Assembly (NCBI RefSeq): GCF_008079445.1
Contig: NZ_VRYH01000003.1
Coordinates: 1-64,000, forward strand
Reading direction: 5' to 3'
DNA: 64,000 nt
Source: Aidingimonas lacisalsi
GTDB taxonomy: Bacteria; Pseudomonadota; Gammaproteobacteria; Pseudomonadales; Halomonadaceae
Under the pieces are notes generated by a model. The model was not told the DNA's origin and searched no databases. It saw only the letters and a program-made list of their open reading frames with translations. A program made the position numbers and the translations under genes. Shown here piece after piece: positions 7,561-16,704 of this stretch (positions are counted from its first letter, which is position 1; each line of letters begins with the position of its first letter).

Positions 7561-8727
7561 GTGACCGATGACAGCCAGCATTTCGATTTTGCCACGCCGA
7601 TTGAGCGACGCCATCCCTGGCCGTCACAGAAATGGCAGCGATATGACCATGATGTGGTGCCGTTGTGGGTAGCGGATATGGATTTTGCCTCACCCCCGTC
7701 GGTGATTCGAGCTCTCCATCGGCGGATAGACCATGGTGTGTTTGGGTACGGCACCATTCCCGATAGTCTGCGCCATGTGCTTGTCGAATGGAGCGCCTCA
7801 CATTATGGCTGGTCAATCGATCCCCAATGGCAAGTCTGGTTGCCAGGCGTGGTGCCTGCGTTACATTTAGCCTCTCTGGCGTTAACCGAGCCAGGGGAAG
7901 GAATACTGACCGTAACGCCCATCTATCCTCCCTTTTTGAAAGTTGCGACTCGTACCGGCAGATTATCTCAAACAGTACCTCTGGCGGAGCCAACGTCTTT
8001 CGGGGAGGGCTGGCAACTTGATGTCGGTGCATTGGAGGCAGCGATTACCGCGGAAACTCGCGTACTACTTTGGTGCCACCCCCACAATCCCACTGGACGC
8101 ATATGGCATGAGCGGGAGTTGTTGGCGCTGTCCGAGATGGCGGAGCGCCATGACCTGATCATCGTATCGGATGAGTTGCATTGTGATCTGCTGCTCGATG
8201 AAGGGCGTCGACACCAGCCGCTGGCCAGTCGTTTCCCCGAATTGGCTGAACGTATCGTGACATTGTGGGCTCCATCCAAGACGTTCAATCTGGCTGGATT
8301 GACGTGCGCGTGTGCCATCATACCCGATACCAGGCTACGTAAGCGCTTTATCTCACAAATGCGTGGGCTGCAACCCGATGCCAACGTTCTGGGGTTGGTG
8401 GCTGCAGAAACCGCCTATGCTGAGGGCGAGAGCTGGCGTCAAGCGTTGCTTGACGTTCTCAGAAGGCATCGTTCGCTACTGCAAGATGCAGTCGCCGACT
8501 GGCCGGGGGTTTATATGAGTCGTCCGGAGGCAACGTATCTGGCGTGGCTGGATCTGCGTGATGCCGGGCTTGGTGAATCACCACCGAATGCGCTTCTGGA
8601 TCAGGCGAGGGTCGCATTGTCCGATGGTGCCGAATTTGGCTGGCCAGGCTTTGCCAGGCTCAATTTCGGCACCACAACCGAGCAACTCACTACAGCACTG
8701 CAACGGTTAAGTCGCGTATTGACTTAA
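7561..8727 (+). CDS. MalY/PatB-type PLP-dependent C-S lyase/aminotransferase
   Basis: A 388-residue fold-type I PLP enzyme of the MalY/PatB subfamily (MalY has 390 residues). Features: N-terminal FDFATPIERR, FGYGT at 61-65, NPTGR at 176-180, SDELH at 203-207 and the Schiff-base lysine Lys240 in APSKTFNLAG. Members cleave cystathionine or other cysteine S-conjugates; exact substrate unknown. A GTG at 7561 is chosen because CAGGAG lies 10 bases before it and family similarity starts there; GTGs at 7534 and 7552 are also in frame. Convergent with cnoX, 5 bases apart. Confidence 0.9.
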   Translation: MTDDSQHFDFATPIERRHPWPSQKWQRYDHDVVPLWVADMDFASPPSVIRALHRRIDHGVFGYGTIPDSLRHVLVEWSASHYGWSIDPQWQVWLPGVVPALHLASLALTEPGEGILTVTPIYPPFLKVATRTGRLSQTVPLAEPTSFGEGWQLDVGALEAAITAETRVLLWCHPHNPTGRIWHERELLALSEMAERHDLIIVSDELHCDLLLDEGRRHQPLASRFPELAERIVTLWAPSKTFNLAGLTCACAIIPDTRLRKRFISQMRGLQPDANVLGLVAAETAYAEGESWRQALLDVLRRHRSLLQDAVADWPGVYMSRPEATYLAWLDLRDAGLGESPPNALLDQARVALSDGAEFGWPGFARLNFGTTTEQLTTALQRLSRVLT

Positions 8728-8732
8728 CGTGA

Positions 8733-9665
8733 TCAGTAGAGCATGGCGAACAACTTTCGCCGATAAGTGACCGTCAATGGGTGGTCGGCTCCCAAGGCAT
8801 CGAAGACGCGTAATAATGTCTTGCGAGCCGCATCATCGCCATAGTCACGATCACTCTTCATCAAATCCAGCAGGCCATCCAGCCCCTTTTCATAGTGCCC
8901 GTCGGCGACTTGACGCAGTGCGCGTTTATAGCGAGCTTCGCTGTCGTCACGGCCTTCGAATGCGACAAGCTCTTCCGAGGTCGGGGCCTCTTCGCGGAAT
9001 TCCAGACGCGCGCGAACACCTCGTGTATTAGGGGCATCACGGTGTTCCGGGGGCAGGTTGTCGAGCATGCTGCGAGCATCGTCTGCCTGCCCATCAGCCA
9101 GTAATGCGCTAGCCAATGCGATCTGATAGTCGTAGTGGCTGGGGTTATCCTGTACCAGTTGTCGATAAATGGAGACGGCCGTTGCGGCATCGCCTGAATC
9201 TAGCGCTGCTTGTGCTTGCTCTTCCGGGGTGGCTGGGGCCTCATCTGGGGACTGAATATATTGCGACAGCCATTCCCGAATCTGGCTTTCCGGTAGCGCG
9301 CCCTGGAATTGATCGTAAAGCTGTCCCTGCATGATCAGTTTGACGTCAGGGACCGAGCGGATGCCAAGCTGAGCGGCGATTTGCTGGTGATCTTCGATAT
9401 TCAGCTTGGCCAACACGAAGGCACCTTGATATTCCTTGGCTAGCTTTTCCAGAACGGGCATCAGGTTCTTGCAGGGTTCGCACCAAGGGGCCCAGCAATC
9501 GAGCAGCACAGGAGTCTGCATGGAGCCTTCCAGGACCACTTGCTGGAAGTTAGTCATGTCGATGTCGACAATATAATCTGCCGGATCAGTGTTATTGCCC
9601 GTTGAAGTTTGTGTTTCATCAGGGCTGGTGAGTGGTGCGCCGCTGTTCGGGTCAATGATCGCCAT
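8733..9665 (-). CDS. cnoX: Thioredoxin-TPR co-chaperone CnoX (YbbN)
   Basis: A 310-residue protein: a thioredoxin domain at about 30-140, then TPR-like helices to the C-terminus, the layout of E. coli CnoX/YbbN. In E. coli it holds proteins unfolded by bleach and passes them to DnaK and GroEL. Here the active site is WCEPCK with both cysteines (Cys62, Cys65), unlike E. coli CnoX where the motif lacks the first Cys, so this version may also have redox activity. AAGG lies 8 bases before the ATG. Divergent from the DUF3750 gene. Confidence 0.92.
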   Translation of the reverse strand: MAIIDPNSGAPLTSPDETQTSTGNNTDPADYIVDIDMTNFQQVVLEGSMQTPVLLDCWAPWCEPCKNLMPVLEKLAKEYQGAFVLAKLNIEDHQQIAAQLGIRSVPDVKLIMQGQLYDQFQGALPESQIREWLSQYIQSPDEAPATPEEQAQAALDSGDAATAVSIYRQLVQDNPSHYDYQIALASALLADGQADDARSMLDNLPPEHRDAPNTRGVRARLEFREEAPTSEELVAFEGRDDSEARYKRALRQVADGHYEKGLDGLLDLMKSDRDYGDDAARKTLLRVFDALGADHPLTVTYRRKLFAMLY

Positions 9666-9785
9666 GGGGTAACCTTCTATGAATTCCGGAATTTGCCGTA
9701 GTAATGCGGGCCACGATGCCCAGATTCAAGGGGGGAGGGCAGTGGAGACGCTCATTTCGGGCCGCAAGCGCTTGAACGATGCCAT

Positions 9786-10541
9786 ATGAAACGATTGACG
9801 ACTATCACTCTGGCCGCGTTCCTGGTGATGGCCGTACTGCTGTGCGGTCCCCTGCTCATGTTGGCCAGCTCGCAGGTAGTCCTTGATCGGCATTGGTCCA
9901 GTGCGGACCGTTCTTCCGCTGGGCTGGCGCCGGCTGCTGATGAGGTCCATGACGCCGTTGTCCAGGTATACGCCGCCCGTGCGTATCATTGGCGTGGTGC
10001 TTTCGGAGTCCATACGTGGATAGCGACCAAAGCGGAAGGCGGGGGACAATACCGTACCTATCAAGTAATGAGTTGGCGCCGACCGACGGTCGTGGTCAGC
10101 ACCGGTGTACCAGATCGTCGCTGGTACGGTAATGCCCCTAAGTTGTTGGCAGACTATCGAGGTTCGCGAGCACAGGCCATGTTGGCCGCGATCGATTCTG
10201 CAGTTGCGCACTACCCTGCCTCTGATCGATATCGAGCCTGGCCAGGACCAAATAGCAATTCCTTCGTTGCCTGGGTTGCACGGCAAGTGCCCAGCTTGGA
10301 TGTTGTTCTGCCTAATACTGCCATCGGTAAGGATTATCTATTCGATGACGTCATCGCACCCACGACCAGTCGTAGCGGATATCAATTCAGTATCGGCGGT
10401 ATATTGGGGGTGACCGCAGGTCTCGCAGAGGGGGTGGAACTCAACTTGCTGGGTCTGTCGTTCGGTGTGGATGTTCTGTATCCAGCATTCAAGATACCAG
10501 GTATCGGCCGTCTGGGGGTGGCGCGGCCTGTGGCTCGATGA
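9786..10541 (+). CDS. DUF3750 family membrane-anchored or exported protein
   Basis: A 251-residue protein with a hydrophobic N-terminal segment (about 8-30) that acts as signal anchor or signal peptide. The rest shows DUF3750 hallmarks: YHWRGAFGVHTWIATK, RWYGN, AWPGPNSNSFVAWV and LPNTAIGKDYL. The family's function is not known; the GPNSN and AIGKDYL blocks look like a conserved active surface. Single gene, followed by the tRNA terminator region. Confidence 0.88.
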   Translation: MKRLTTITLAAFLVMAVLLCGPLLMLASSQVVLDRHWSSADRSSAGLAPAADEVHDAVVQVYAARAYHWRGAFGVHTWIATKAEGGGQYRTYQVMSWRRPTVVVSTGVPDRRWYGNAPKLLADYRGSRAQAMLAAIDSAVAHYPASDRYRAWPGPNSNSFVAWVARQVPSLDVVLPNTAIGKDYLFDDVIAPTTSRSGYQFSIGGILGVTAGLAEGVELNLLGLSFGVDVLYPAFKIPGIGRLGVARPVAR

Positions 10542-10585
10542 TCGTCATGCGATGGCTTTGTAGTGTGTTATGGAGCGACAAACTC

Positions 10586-10622
10586 GAACGGGGGCGGCAT
10601 TCATCAAATGCCGCCCCCGTTC
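10586..10622 (-). terminator. Terminator of the tRNA gene
   Basis: A 15-bp perfect stem (GAACGGGGGCGGCAT / ATGCCGCCCCCGTTC) lies 8 bases downstream of the tRNA on its strand. A T-rich stretch follows after three bases. It can also stop readthrough from the DUF3750 gene. Confidence 0.8.
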
Positions 10623-10629
10623 AGAAAGA

Positions 10630-10706
<77 letters not shown>

Positions 10707-10719
10707 TCAAGTTAAGCAT

Positions 10720-10748
10720 ATTTTCCATGGTTTTTTGCGCTGCGTCAA
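10720..10748 (-). promoter_or_regulatory. Sigma-70 promoter of the initiator tRNA
   Basis: On the minus strand, TTGACG (10748-10743) is followed after 17 bases by GAAAAT (10725-10720). A transcript would start about 6 bases before the tRNA. Fair match to the consensus. Confidence 0.6.
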
Positions 10749-10869
10749 TAGTTTATTCAACGGTCATGTAAGCGAGAGCAACGCATCCATACTATAGTTC
10801 CTGTGTGGGCTGATGCTGTTGACTCGGTACCAGTCGAATTCGTGACACCTCATGCAAAGGAGGCCTCTT

Positions 10870-11616
10870 ATGACCGATACAGCACCCGTGGCCTGGGTCA
10901 CCGGAGGCACCGGTGGCATCGGAACTGCGATTTGCCAAGCGTTGGCCAGGGAGGGTTACCAAGTCGTGGCTGGCTATCACAATCCGGACAAAGCCAAGGA
11001 ATGGCTGGAGCATCAGCATGCCGACGGATATACCAATATCGCGTTATCAGGTGTCGATCTGACCAATTATGACGACTGTGTATCAGGGGTACGTGAAATT
11101 CGCGACACCTATGGGCCTGTCTGCGTTCTGGTCAATTGTGCTGGTATCACTCGCGACGGAACGCTTAAGAAAATGACCTCGGAGCAATGGCACGAAGTCA
11201 TCGATACCAATCTCAACAGTGTTTTCAATACGTGCCGAAGTGTCATCGAAGACATGCTGGAAGCCGGGTATGGACGTATCGTCAATATCTCATCCATCAA
11301 TGGCCGCAAGGGGCAATTCGGCCAGGTCAATTATGCAGCGGCCAAGGCGGGCATGCATGGTTTGACGATGTCGCTGGCGCAAGAGACGGCCACCAAAGGT
11401 ATCACAGTGAACACCTTGTCCCCTGGCTATATCGCGACGGACATGATCATGAAGATTCCGGAGAATGTCCGTGAGTCGATCCGCGAGGGGATCCCGGTCA
11501 AGCGTTTCGGCACTCCCGAAGAGATTGCTCGAGCCGTCGTTTTTCTGGCAGATAAAGAATCCGGTTTCATCACGGGAGCCAACCTGGATATCAACGGGGG
11601 ACAATTCATGGGCTGA
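10870..11616 (+). CDS. phaB: Acetoacetyl-CoA reductase (PhaB type)
   Basis: A 248-residue short-chain dehydrogenase matching PhaB/FabG-like acetoacetyl-CoA reductases, which use NADPH to make (R)-3-hydroxybutyryl-CoA for polyhydroxybutyrate. Cofactor motif TGGTGGIG at 11-18, NCAG at 89-92, catalytic Ser142, Tyr155 and Lys159, and a C-terminal INGGQFMG typical of PhaB. Start supported by AAAGGAGG at 10856-10863. No other pha gene is adjacent, so the pathway assignment rests on sequence alone; a FabG role is the alternative. Confidence 0.9.
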   Translation: MTDTAPVAWVTGGTGGIGTAICQALAREGYQVVAGYHNPDKAKEWLEHQHADGYTNIALSGVDLTNYDDCVSGVREIRDTYGPVCVLVNCAGITRDGTLKKMTSEQWHEVIDTNLNSVFNTCRSVIEDMLEAGYGRIVNISSINGRKGQFGQVNYAAAKAGMHGLTMSLAQETATKGITVNTLSPGYIATDMIMKIPENVRESIREGIPVKRFGTPEEIARAVVFLADKESGFITGANLDINGGQFMG

Positions 11617-11651
11617 AACCACTACCTACCGCCATACAGCAGGTTGGCAGC

Positions 11652-14432
11652 TCATGGAGGTGGTAGGCGTAGTAGGTTCGTGAGATGGGCGTCCAACTCC
11701 GGCGCTTCGCGGGCCCATGCTTCGGCCGCAATGGGTCCCGTGGCGAGCAATTCTCGCAACACATCATGCAACTCTTCGGCTTTGGAGGGCTCACTCCCGA
11801 AGTTGTCATTGAGCCTCTCGACCTGGATGGCCAAGCGTAGGGGGTCATCCTGGTGACCGACGCGGTGCCCTGCGAGTAGCGCTAGATGGACACGGAGCCG
11901 CATGAGTATGTGCTCGACATCCTGAGGGGGAGGCGGCTGGAGGCGTGCTTCATTGCGGCGTTGATGAGCCTCTAACATGTCATTGTTCAATGGGAAGCCG
12001 GCACTGTCGATTTGGCGCACCGCTTCGCCGTTGAGCATGGCGTTATCGGCCTGCAAGTGCTGCTCGAGCAGTGGCTGAATGGCTTGCCAGTGCTCTACCT
12101 CCTCGCTGACAGCCAGTCTGGCCAGACGCTCACGACGTGCACGCACGATGCCTGACCAGCGTCTCCTCATGCCTTCTGCGCGTCGCCCACTGGGGAGTGG
12201 CCCAATATCTTCGGCTTCGGCTATCGCCTGTTCCAGCACTTCGTCTTCTCCGCTGCTGACGGGCTGCCAGGTATCCAATCGGTCGATCAATGCCTGCATG
12301 GCTTCCAGGCGCTGCCTGTCATGTTGTGCCCGGTCATCACGCTCTATGTCGCGGTCAGCGAATATGCGGTCGCAAAGGGAGCGAAACTCTTTCCACAACT
12401 GCTGCTCTTCCCCTTTCGCTGCACGTCCCAGTGCGCGCCAACGTCGTTGTAGCGATTTGGTTTGTTCGGCTTTGCGCGTCGCCGGAAGGTCGGCATTGAG
12501 TAACGTTTGGGCATCATCGATGAGTGCCCGCTTGGCTGTGGCGATTTCCTGGGCTCGGCGGTCGATAAGTGCTTGCAGTTCATGGCGCAGGTGCCCGAAA
12601 CGACGGCCAACGGCCTCGGCGTGATCGCGTGGAACCGGCGAGTGGTGTCGCCACTGTTCACGGGCTCGGTCACGAATCTGCCGTAACGCATCTGGGTCGG
12701 CGTTGGGGTCGGGCTGTTCCAGCAATTGTTCTAGTTGTTCGCACAACTGATGTCGAGCTTCCAGATGACGTTCGCGTTCCTGAGCGAGCTGGTCACGCCA
12801 CGGGCGAAGACGCTCGTGAATGCGATCCGATGCGGCACGAAACTGGCGGGAGAGTTCTCGATCGGCAGCAGCATCGCCGAGCGCTTTCCACTCCTTGACG
12901 AGTTGGCGATGCCGTTTGTCCAGTTCCCGCTCGCTGAGTTGCTGGTCATCGGCTAATTCGTTAATGGCCTGATGCAGCTGCGATCGTTTCGGACCGGCCA
13001 CGAAGCTGCGCCAATCACGGAGCTCGGCAAGTTGTGCACCTAACCGTTTCAAGGCTGCAGTATCGTCTTCGTTACCACCAGCCCCTAGTTGCTCGTGACG
13101 ATGCCGCAGTGTCTGGTATAGGCGACTGGCACTCTTGAACTCACCGCGTTCCACCAGTTTTCCTAGCTCCTGGAGGTCTCTGGCGAACTGTTCGGAAGAG
13201 GCATGGAGGTCGTCGTTGTCCTCCTTCGGTTGAAGTCGCTGTTTCGCCTTGTCAAGCAGCGACGTCAAAGGTAGGTGATCGGGCCACTGACAAGCATCGA
13301 ACTGCTGTTGCAAGGCTTGTTGGTCATCGTCATGGAGGGCACGTTGCAACTCAGATTCATGTTGCTTGAACCGTTCCCATGACTGCGCTATCTGGTCGTA
13401 ATCGGCAAGCGCCTTGTCGTATCGCTGACGCAGGTCATCGTCTGGCGCATGATGGTCGGATAACTTTTGCCAACGGGTGGCGAGCAGTTGTTTCTGGGCA
13501 CGCATGCTGGCGATGTCCTGAGCGCTCAAGCGGCTGCCTTGACGCAGACCAGCCAGGGTCTCCTCCAGGGCTTCCAGCAACTCTTCGCGCGCCAGGTCGG
13601 CATCTTCTCGCTGCTGATCGGCAGCATTGTGGGCGTGTTGCTGCGCGTCATGGTCAGTGATGATTTTTCGGCAACGTAAACAGGCATCCTGATAGCGACG
13701 CTCCTGGCTAGCGTCAGGCAAGTCACTTAGTTTTTCCCATTCACGTTGGAGGTGGCGGTAACGACCAGCGTACAGGGGTTCCCAGGATGTTCGTGCATGC
13801 TCTTCCAGTGCCTTGAGCAAACGCTCGCGCTCGGCCTTGGCGGCTTCTATCTGTGCACTGTCGGCTCGAAGTCTATTAAGACGTTCGCGAGCCATGCGAG
13901 AGACTTGCTTGTCACGTTTGGAGGAGCGTTTGGCTAATTGTCGTAATCCCGATTCGCTGGTGATCCGAGCGGCGGCCGCATGACGAACGGCAGCAATGCC
14001 ATTGGTACAGGCTTGTTCAATGAGCGCCTCTTCATTCGTCAATCGTGCCAGGGCGGCCAATCGCAGTTGCTGATTGTCTCCCCGTGAGGCAATTTCCCCC
14101 AGTAGCGTGGCGTCATTGAGTTGGGTGACCAGTTCGAGACGAGTCTCGAGCGAGCCACTGGACTCACTGCCTGCGAGCAGTACCGCTAACCGATGTTGTA
14201 GTTCCGGGTTATGCTTGTCGGGGTCGTACTGCGTCAGCAGCCGGGTCGGGTCGGTCAGCTTGGCCAGTGCAGCCTGGCGTACGGCACCGTCCGGGTCCTG
14301 TACCAGCTGCTCTAGACGCGCCAAATCCGCGTCACGAGTCGGGTCGAACTTGTCGGTAGCACGCCGGCGCACACGTGGATCCGCGTGTTGCCAGCGTGGA
14401 GTGAACCAATGGCGTATCCAGCCTGACATCAT
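11652..14432 (-). CDS. Giant DUF349 coiled-coil protein
   Basis: A 926-residue cytoplasmic protein. The first 180 or so residues look like HEAT-type helical repeats (VRRRATDKF, VRQAALAKL, VRHAAAARI), followed by several DUF349-like blocks (WKALGDA, WRALGRA, WEKLSD with aromatic-LxD patterns) in long charged helices. It is rich in Gln, Glu, Arg and Ala, as expected for coiled coils. Function of the family is unknown. Two adjacent ATGs (14432, 14429) could start it. Convergent with phaB; divergent from minC across a 217-base gap in which I see no gene. Confidence 0.88.
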   Translation of the reverse strand: MMSGWIRHWFTPRWQHADPRVRRRATDKFDPTRDADLARLEQLVQDPDGAVRQAALAKLTDPTRLLTQYDPDKHNPELQHRLAVLLAGSESSGSLETRLELVTQLNDATLLGEIASRGDNQQLRLAALARLTNEEALIEQACTNGIAAVRHAAAARITSESGLRQLAKRSSKRDKQVSRMARERLNRLRADSAQIEAAKAERERLLKALEEHARTSWEPLYAGRYRHLQREWEKLSDLPDASQERRYQDACLRCRKIITDHDAQQHAHNAADQQREDADLAREELLEALEETLAGLRQGSRLSAQDIASMRAQKQLLATRWQKLSDHHAPDDDLRQRYDKALADYDQIAQSWERFKQHESELQRALHDDDQQALQQQFDACQWPDHLPLTSLLDKAKQRLQPKEDNDDLHASSEQFARDLQELGKLVERGEFKSASRLYQTLRHRHEQLGAGGNEDDTAALKRLGAQLAELRDWRSFVAGPKRSQLHQAINELADDQQLSERELDKRHRQLVKEWKALGDAAADRELSRQFRAASDRIHERLRPWRDQLAQERERHLEARHQLCEQLEQLLEQPDPNADPDALRQIRDRAREQWRHHSPVPRDHAEAVGRRFGHLRHELQALIDRRAQEIATAKRALIDDAQTLLNADLPATRKAEQTKSLQRRWRALGRAAKGEEQQLWKEFRSLCDRIFADRDIERDDRAQHDRQRLEAMQALIDRLDTWQPVSSGEDEVLEQAIAEAEDIGPLPSGRRAEGMRRRWSGIVRARRERLARLAVSEEVEHWQAIQPLLEQHLQADNAMLNGEAVRQIDSAGFPLNNDMLEAHQRRNEARLQPPPPQDVEHILMRLRVHLALLAGHRVGHQDDPLRLAIQVERLNDNFGSEPSKAEELHDVLRELLATGPIAAEAWAREAPELDAHLTNLLRLPPP

Positions 14433-14649
14433 ATAGAGTGCATCCCTGTGAGCCTAGCTTGCAAAATACAGTCGCTAAAGCTATCTAACCATGTGCTGCC
14501 ACGGTGGAAAAGTCTTTGCCATAGTGGCTCGTTGACTAGGTGTTGCCGTATGGAGACGCTGACAGTAGAGGTTGTTGATCGTATGATCGGTTGCAGGAGC
14601 GTCTACCCTCGCTTAGTTTTACTCTCATCACCCGACGTGGAGTTCGGCA

Positions 14650-15399
14650 ATGAGTCTTAATGTGGACAGGGCGGGTCTAGCCTTCACCTTCAAGGGCGGT
14701 ATGCTGCCCATGACGGTCATGGAGCTGACGAGCGCCGATCCTGAGCGAATTCGTGACCAGTTGGCTGGCAAGTTGAGTCAATCTCCGGCCTTTTTTCAGC
14801 ACACGCCGGTCGTGCTGAATGTCGAGAAGCTGGATGAACCTCATCTTGCGCTGGAACGTATCTGTGCCGTATGTCGTGCCCATAAACTGTTGCCAGTCGC
14901 TGTGCGTGGCGGTCCCGATCCTGTCAAGCAATCCGCTTGGGCACTGGGGCTGGGATGGTTCCCTCCGCAGGAAATCAAGCCCCGCAACCTGGAAAGCGTT
15001 GCGGCTGATACTCAGCCTGCCAAGGAAGACACCTTTGCAGCGGCGCGGCATGAAGAAACACCAGCCTCCAACGGCGGTCGCATTTATCGTGGAACCGTTC
15101 GATCCGGACAGCAACTCACTGCTCCTGAAGGCGACCTGGTCGTCGTTGGGTCCGTCAATGCCGGGGCCGAAGTACTGGCGGCAGGGAATATCCATGTCTA
15201 CGGTGCGCTACGTGGACGGGCATTGGCCGGCATTCACGGCGACCATGACGCGAGCATTTTCTGTCGTGAACTGCACGCCGAGTTGCTTTCCGTCGCCGGT
15301 AACTACAAACGCCTGGAAGATGTCGACCCTCGGTTATTGAGTCAGCCCGTGCAAGTGCGACTGAGTGATGACCAACTGAGCATCGCGTCAATGAGCTAG
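14650..15399 (+). CDS. minC: Septum site-determining protein MinC
   Basis: A 249-residue MinC. The N-terminal domain (about 1-110) inhibits FtsZ polymerisation; after a variable linker the C-terminal right-handed beta helix (about 145-249, RGTVRSGQQL...AGNIHVYGALRGRALAG) binds MinD and dimerises. First gene of minCDE. GGAG lies 7 bases before the ATG. Confidence 0.97.
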   Translation: MSLNVDRAGLAFTFKGGMLPMTVMELTSADPERIRDQLAGKLSQSPAFFQHTPVVLNVEKLDEPHLALERICAVCRAHKLLPVAVRGGPDPVKQSAWALGLGWFPPQEIKPRNLESVAADTQPAKEDTFAAARHEETPASNGGRIYRGTVRSGQQLTAPEGDLVVVGSVNAGAEVLAAGNIHVYGALRGRALAGIHGDHDASIFCRELHAELLSVAGNYKRLEDVDPRLLSQPVQVRLSDDQLSIASMS

Positions 15400-15525
15400 C
15401 TGGAATTGGCGGCGGGCAATGCCCTATAGCTCATGGAATATCGGAGCTTGCAAGGCGATGGGATCAGCGTCAATGATTGCCGCCGATAACCATGTCGATC
15501 TCCAATCAACAACAGGACGTTTATC

Positions 15526-16344
15526 TTGGCCAAGATTATAGTAGTGACCTCGGGGAAAGGCGGGGTTGGTAAGACAACGAGTGCCGCAGCCATTGCGACG
15601 GGGTTGGCTCTGCGGGGCAACAAGACCATTGTCATCGATTTCGATGTGGGGCTGCGTAACCTGGATCTGGTCATGGGGTGCGAACGCCGCGTGGTGTACG
15701 ACCTGGTCAATGTCATTCAGGGCGAGGCCGGGCTCAACCAGGCCATGATCCGGGACAAGCGGGTCGACAACCTGCACATTTTGCCGGCGTCGCAAACCCG
15801 GGACAAAGAAGCGTTGACCAGTGAAGGCATCGAGCAGGTGCTGGATGAACTCGTCAAGGATTTCGACTATATCCTCTGCGATTCTCCTGCTGGCATCGAA
15901 CAGGGAGCGCAACTGGCGATGTACTATGCTGATGCAGCCGTCGTGGTGACGAATCCTGAGGTATCGTCAGTCCGTGATTCCGATCGAATTCTTGGGTTGC
16001 TGGCATCCAAGACCCGTCGCGCCGAACGCGGTCAGGATCCAGTGAAAGAGCACTTGCTGATCACACGTTACAACCCGACACGGGTGGACGATGGTGATAT
16101 GCTTAATCTTGAGGATATTCGCGAGATACTCGCCATCGACCTGATCGGCTTGATTCCCGAGTCCGAAGCTGTATTGAGGTCATCCAATCAGGGGATTCCG
16201 GTGACGCATGATCAGAGCAGTGATGCGGGGCAGGCTTATACGGACACGGTGTCACGCTTGCTTGGCGAAGATGTTCCGCTGCGTTTTCATGAATATCAGA
16301 AGAAGGGCCTGTTTAGCCGCATGTTCGGGGGAGGTCGCCGTTGA
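15526..16344 (+). CDS. minD: Septum site-determining ATPase MinD
   Basis: A 272-residue ParA/MinD ATPase. Deviant Walker A GKGGVGKT with Lys11 and Lys16, and a C-terminal amphipathic membrane-targeting helix ([11 protein letters not shown]). It recruits MinC to the membrane and oscillates with MinE. The start is a TTG at 15526: the protein begins [13 protein letters not shown] exactly as in relatives, and AGGA lies 8 bases upstream. It is 126 bases after minC and overlaps minE. Confidence 0.97.
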   Translation: MAKIIVVTSGKGGVGKTTSAAAIATGLALRGNKTIVIDFDVGLRNLDLVMGCERRVVYDLVNVIQGEAGLNQAMIRDKRVDNLHILPASQTRDKEALTSEGIEQVLDELVKDFDYILCDSPAGIEQGAQLAMYYADAAVVVTNPEVSSVRDSDRILGLLASKTRRAERGQDPVKEHLLITRYNPTRVDDGDMLNLEDIREILAIDLIGLIPESEAVLRSSNQGIPVTHDQSSDAGQAYTDTVSRLLGEDVPLRFHEYQKKGLFSRMFGGGRR

Positions 16345-16592
16345 AACTTCTTGACTTTCTCAAGGGTGAGCGCAAGAAATCGGCTTCGGTCGCCAAGGAA
16401 CGGCTTCAGATCATTGTTGCTCATCAGCGTAGCCAACGCGATCAGCCGGATTACATGCCGATGCTCGAGCGGGAACTGCTCGAGGTGATTCGGCGCTATG
16501 TCCAGGTGGATCAGGATGCCATCAATATCAACCTCGATCGCGATGAGGATTGCTCTGTCCTGGAACTGAATGTGACGTTGCCGCGTTCCTGA
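16341..16592 (+). CDS. minE: Cell division topological specificity factor MinE
   Basis: An 83-residue MinE. The N-terminal segment LLDFLKGE is the membrane/anti-MinCD part, followed by [13 protein letters not shown] (MinD contact helix) and the C-terminal dimerisation domain ending LELNVTLP. It stimulates MinD ATPase and drives pole-to-pole oscillation. The start is a TTG whose last two bases belong to the minD stop (TTGA overlap), so it should be made by coupled translation. Confidence 0.96.
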   Translation: MKLLDFLKGERKKSASVAKERLQIIVAHQRSQRDQPDYMPMLERELLEVIRRYVQVDQDAININLDRDEDCSVLELNVTLPRS

Positions 16593-16704
16593 CGACCGCT
16601 GAGGCGTCGTCACTAGCCTGGGCAGTAGTGGCAAGGGCTGAGTGGTGGCGTCGGTCTGTGCTAGGCTGTTGCTCCCTGGCAATGACAATTGGAGAGTACG
16701 CTCC

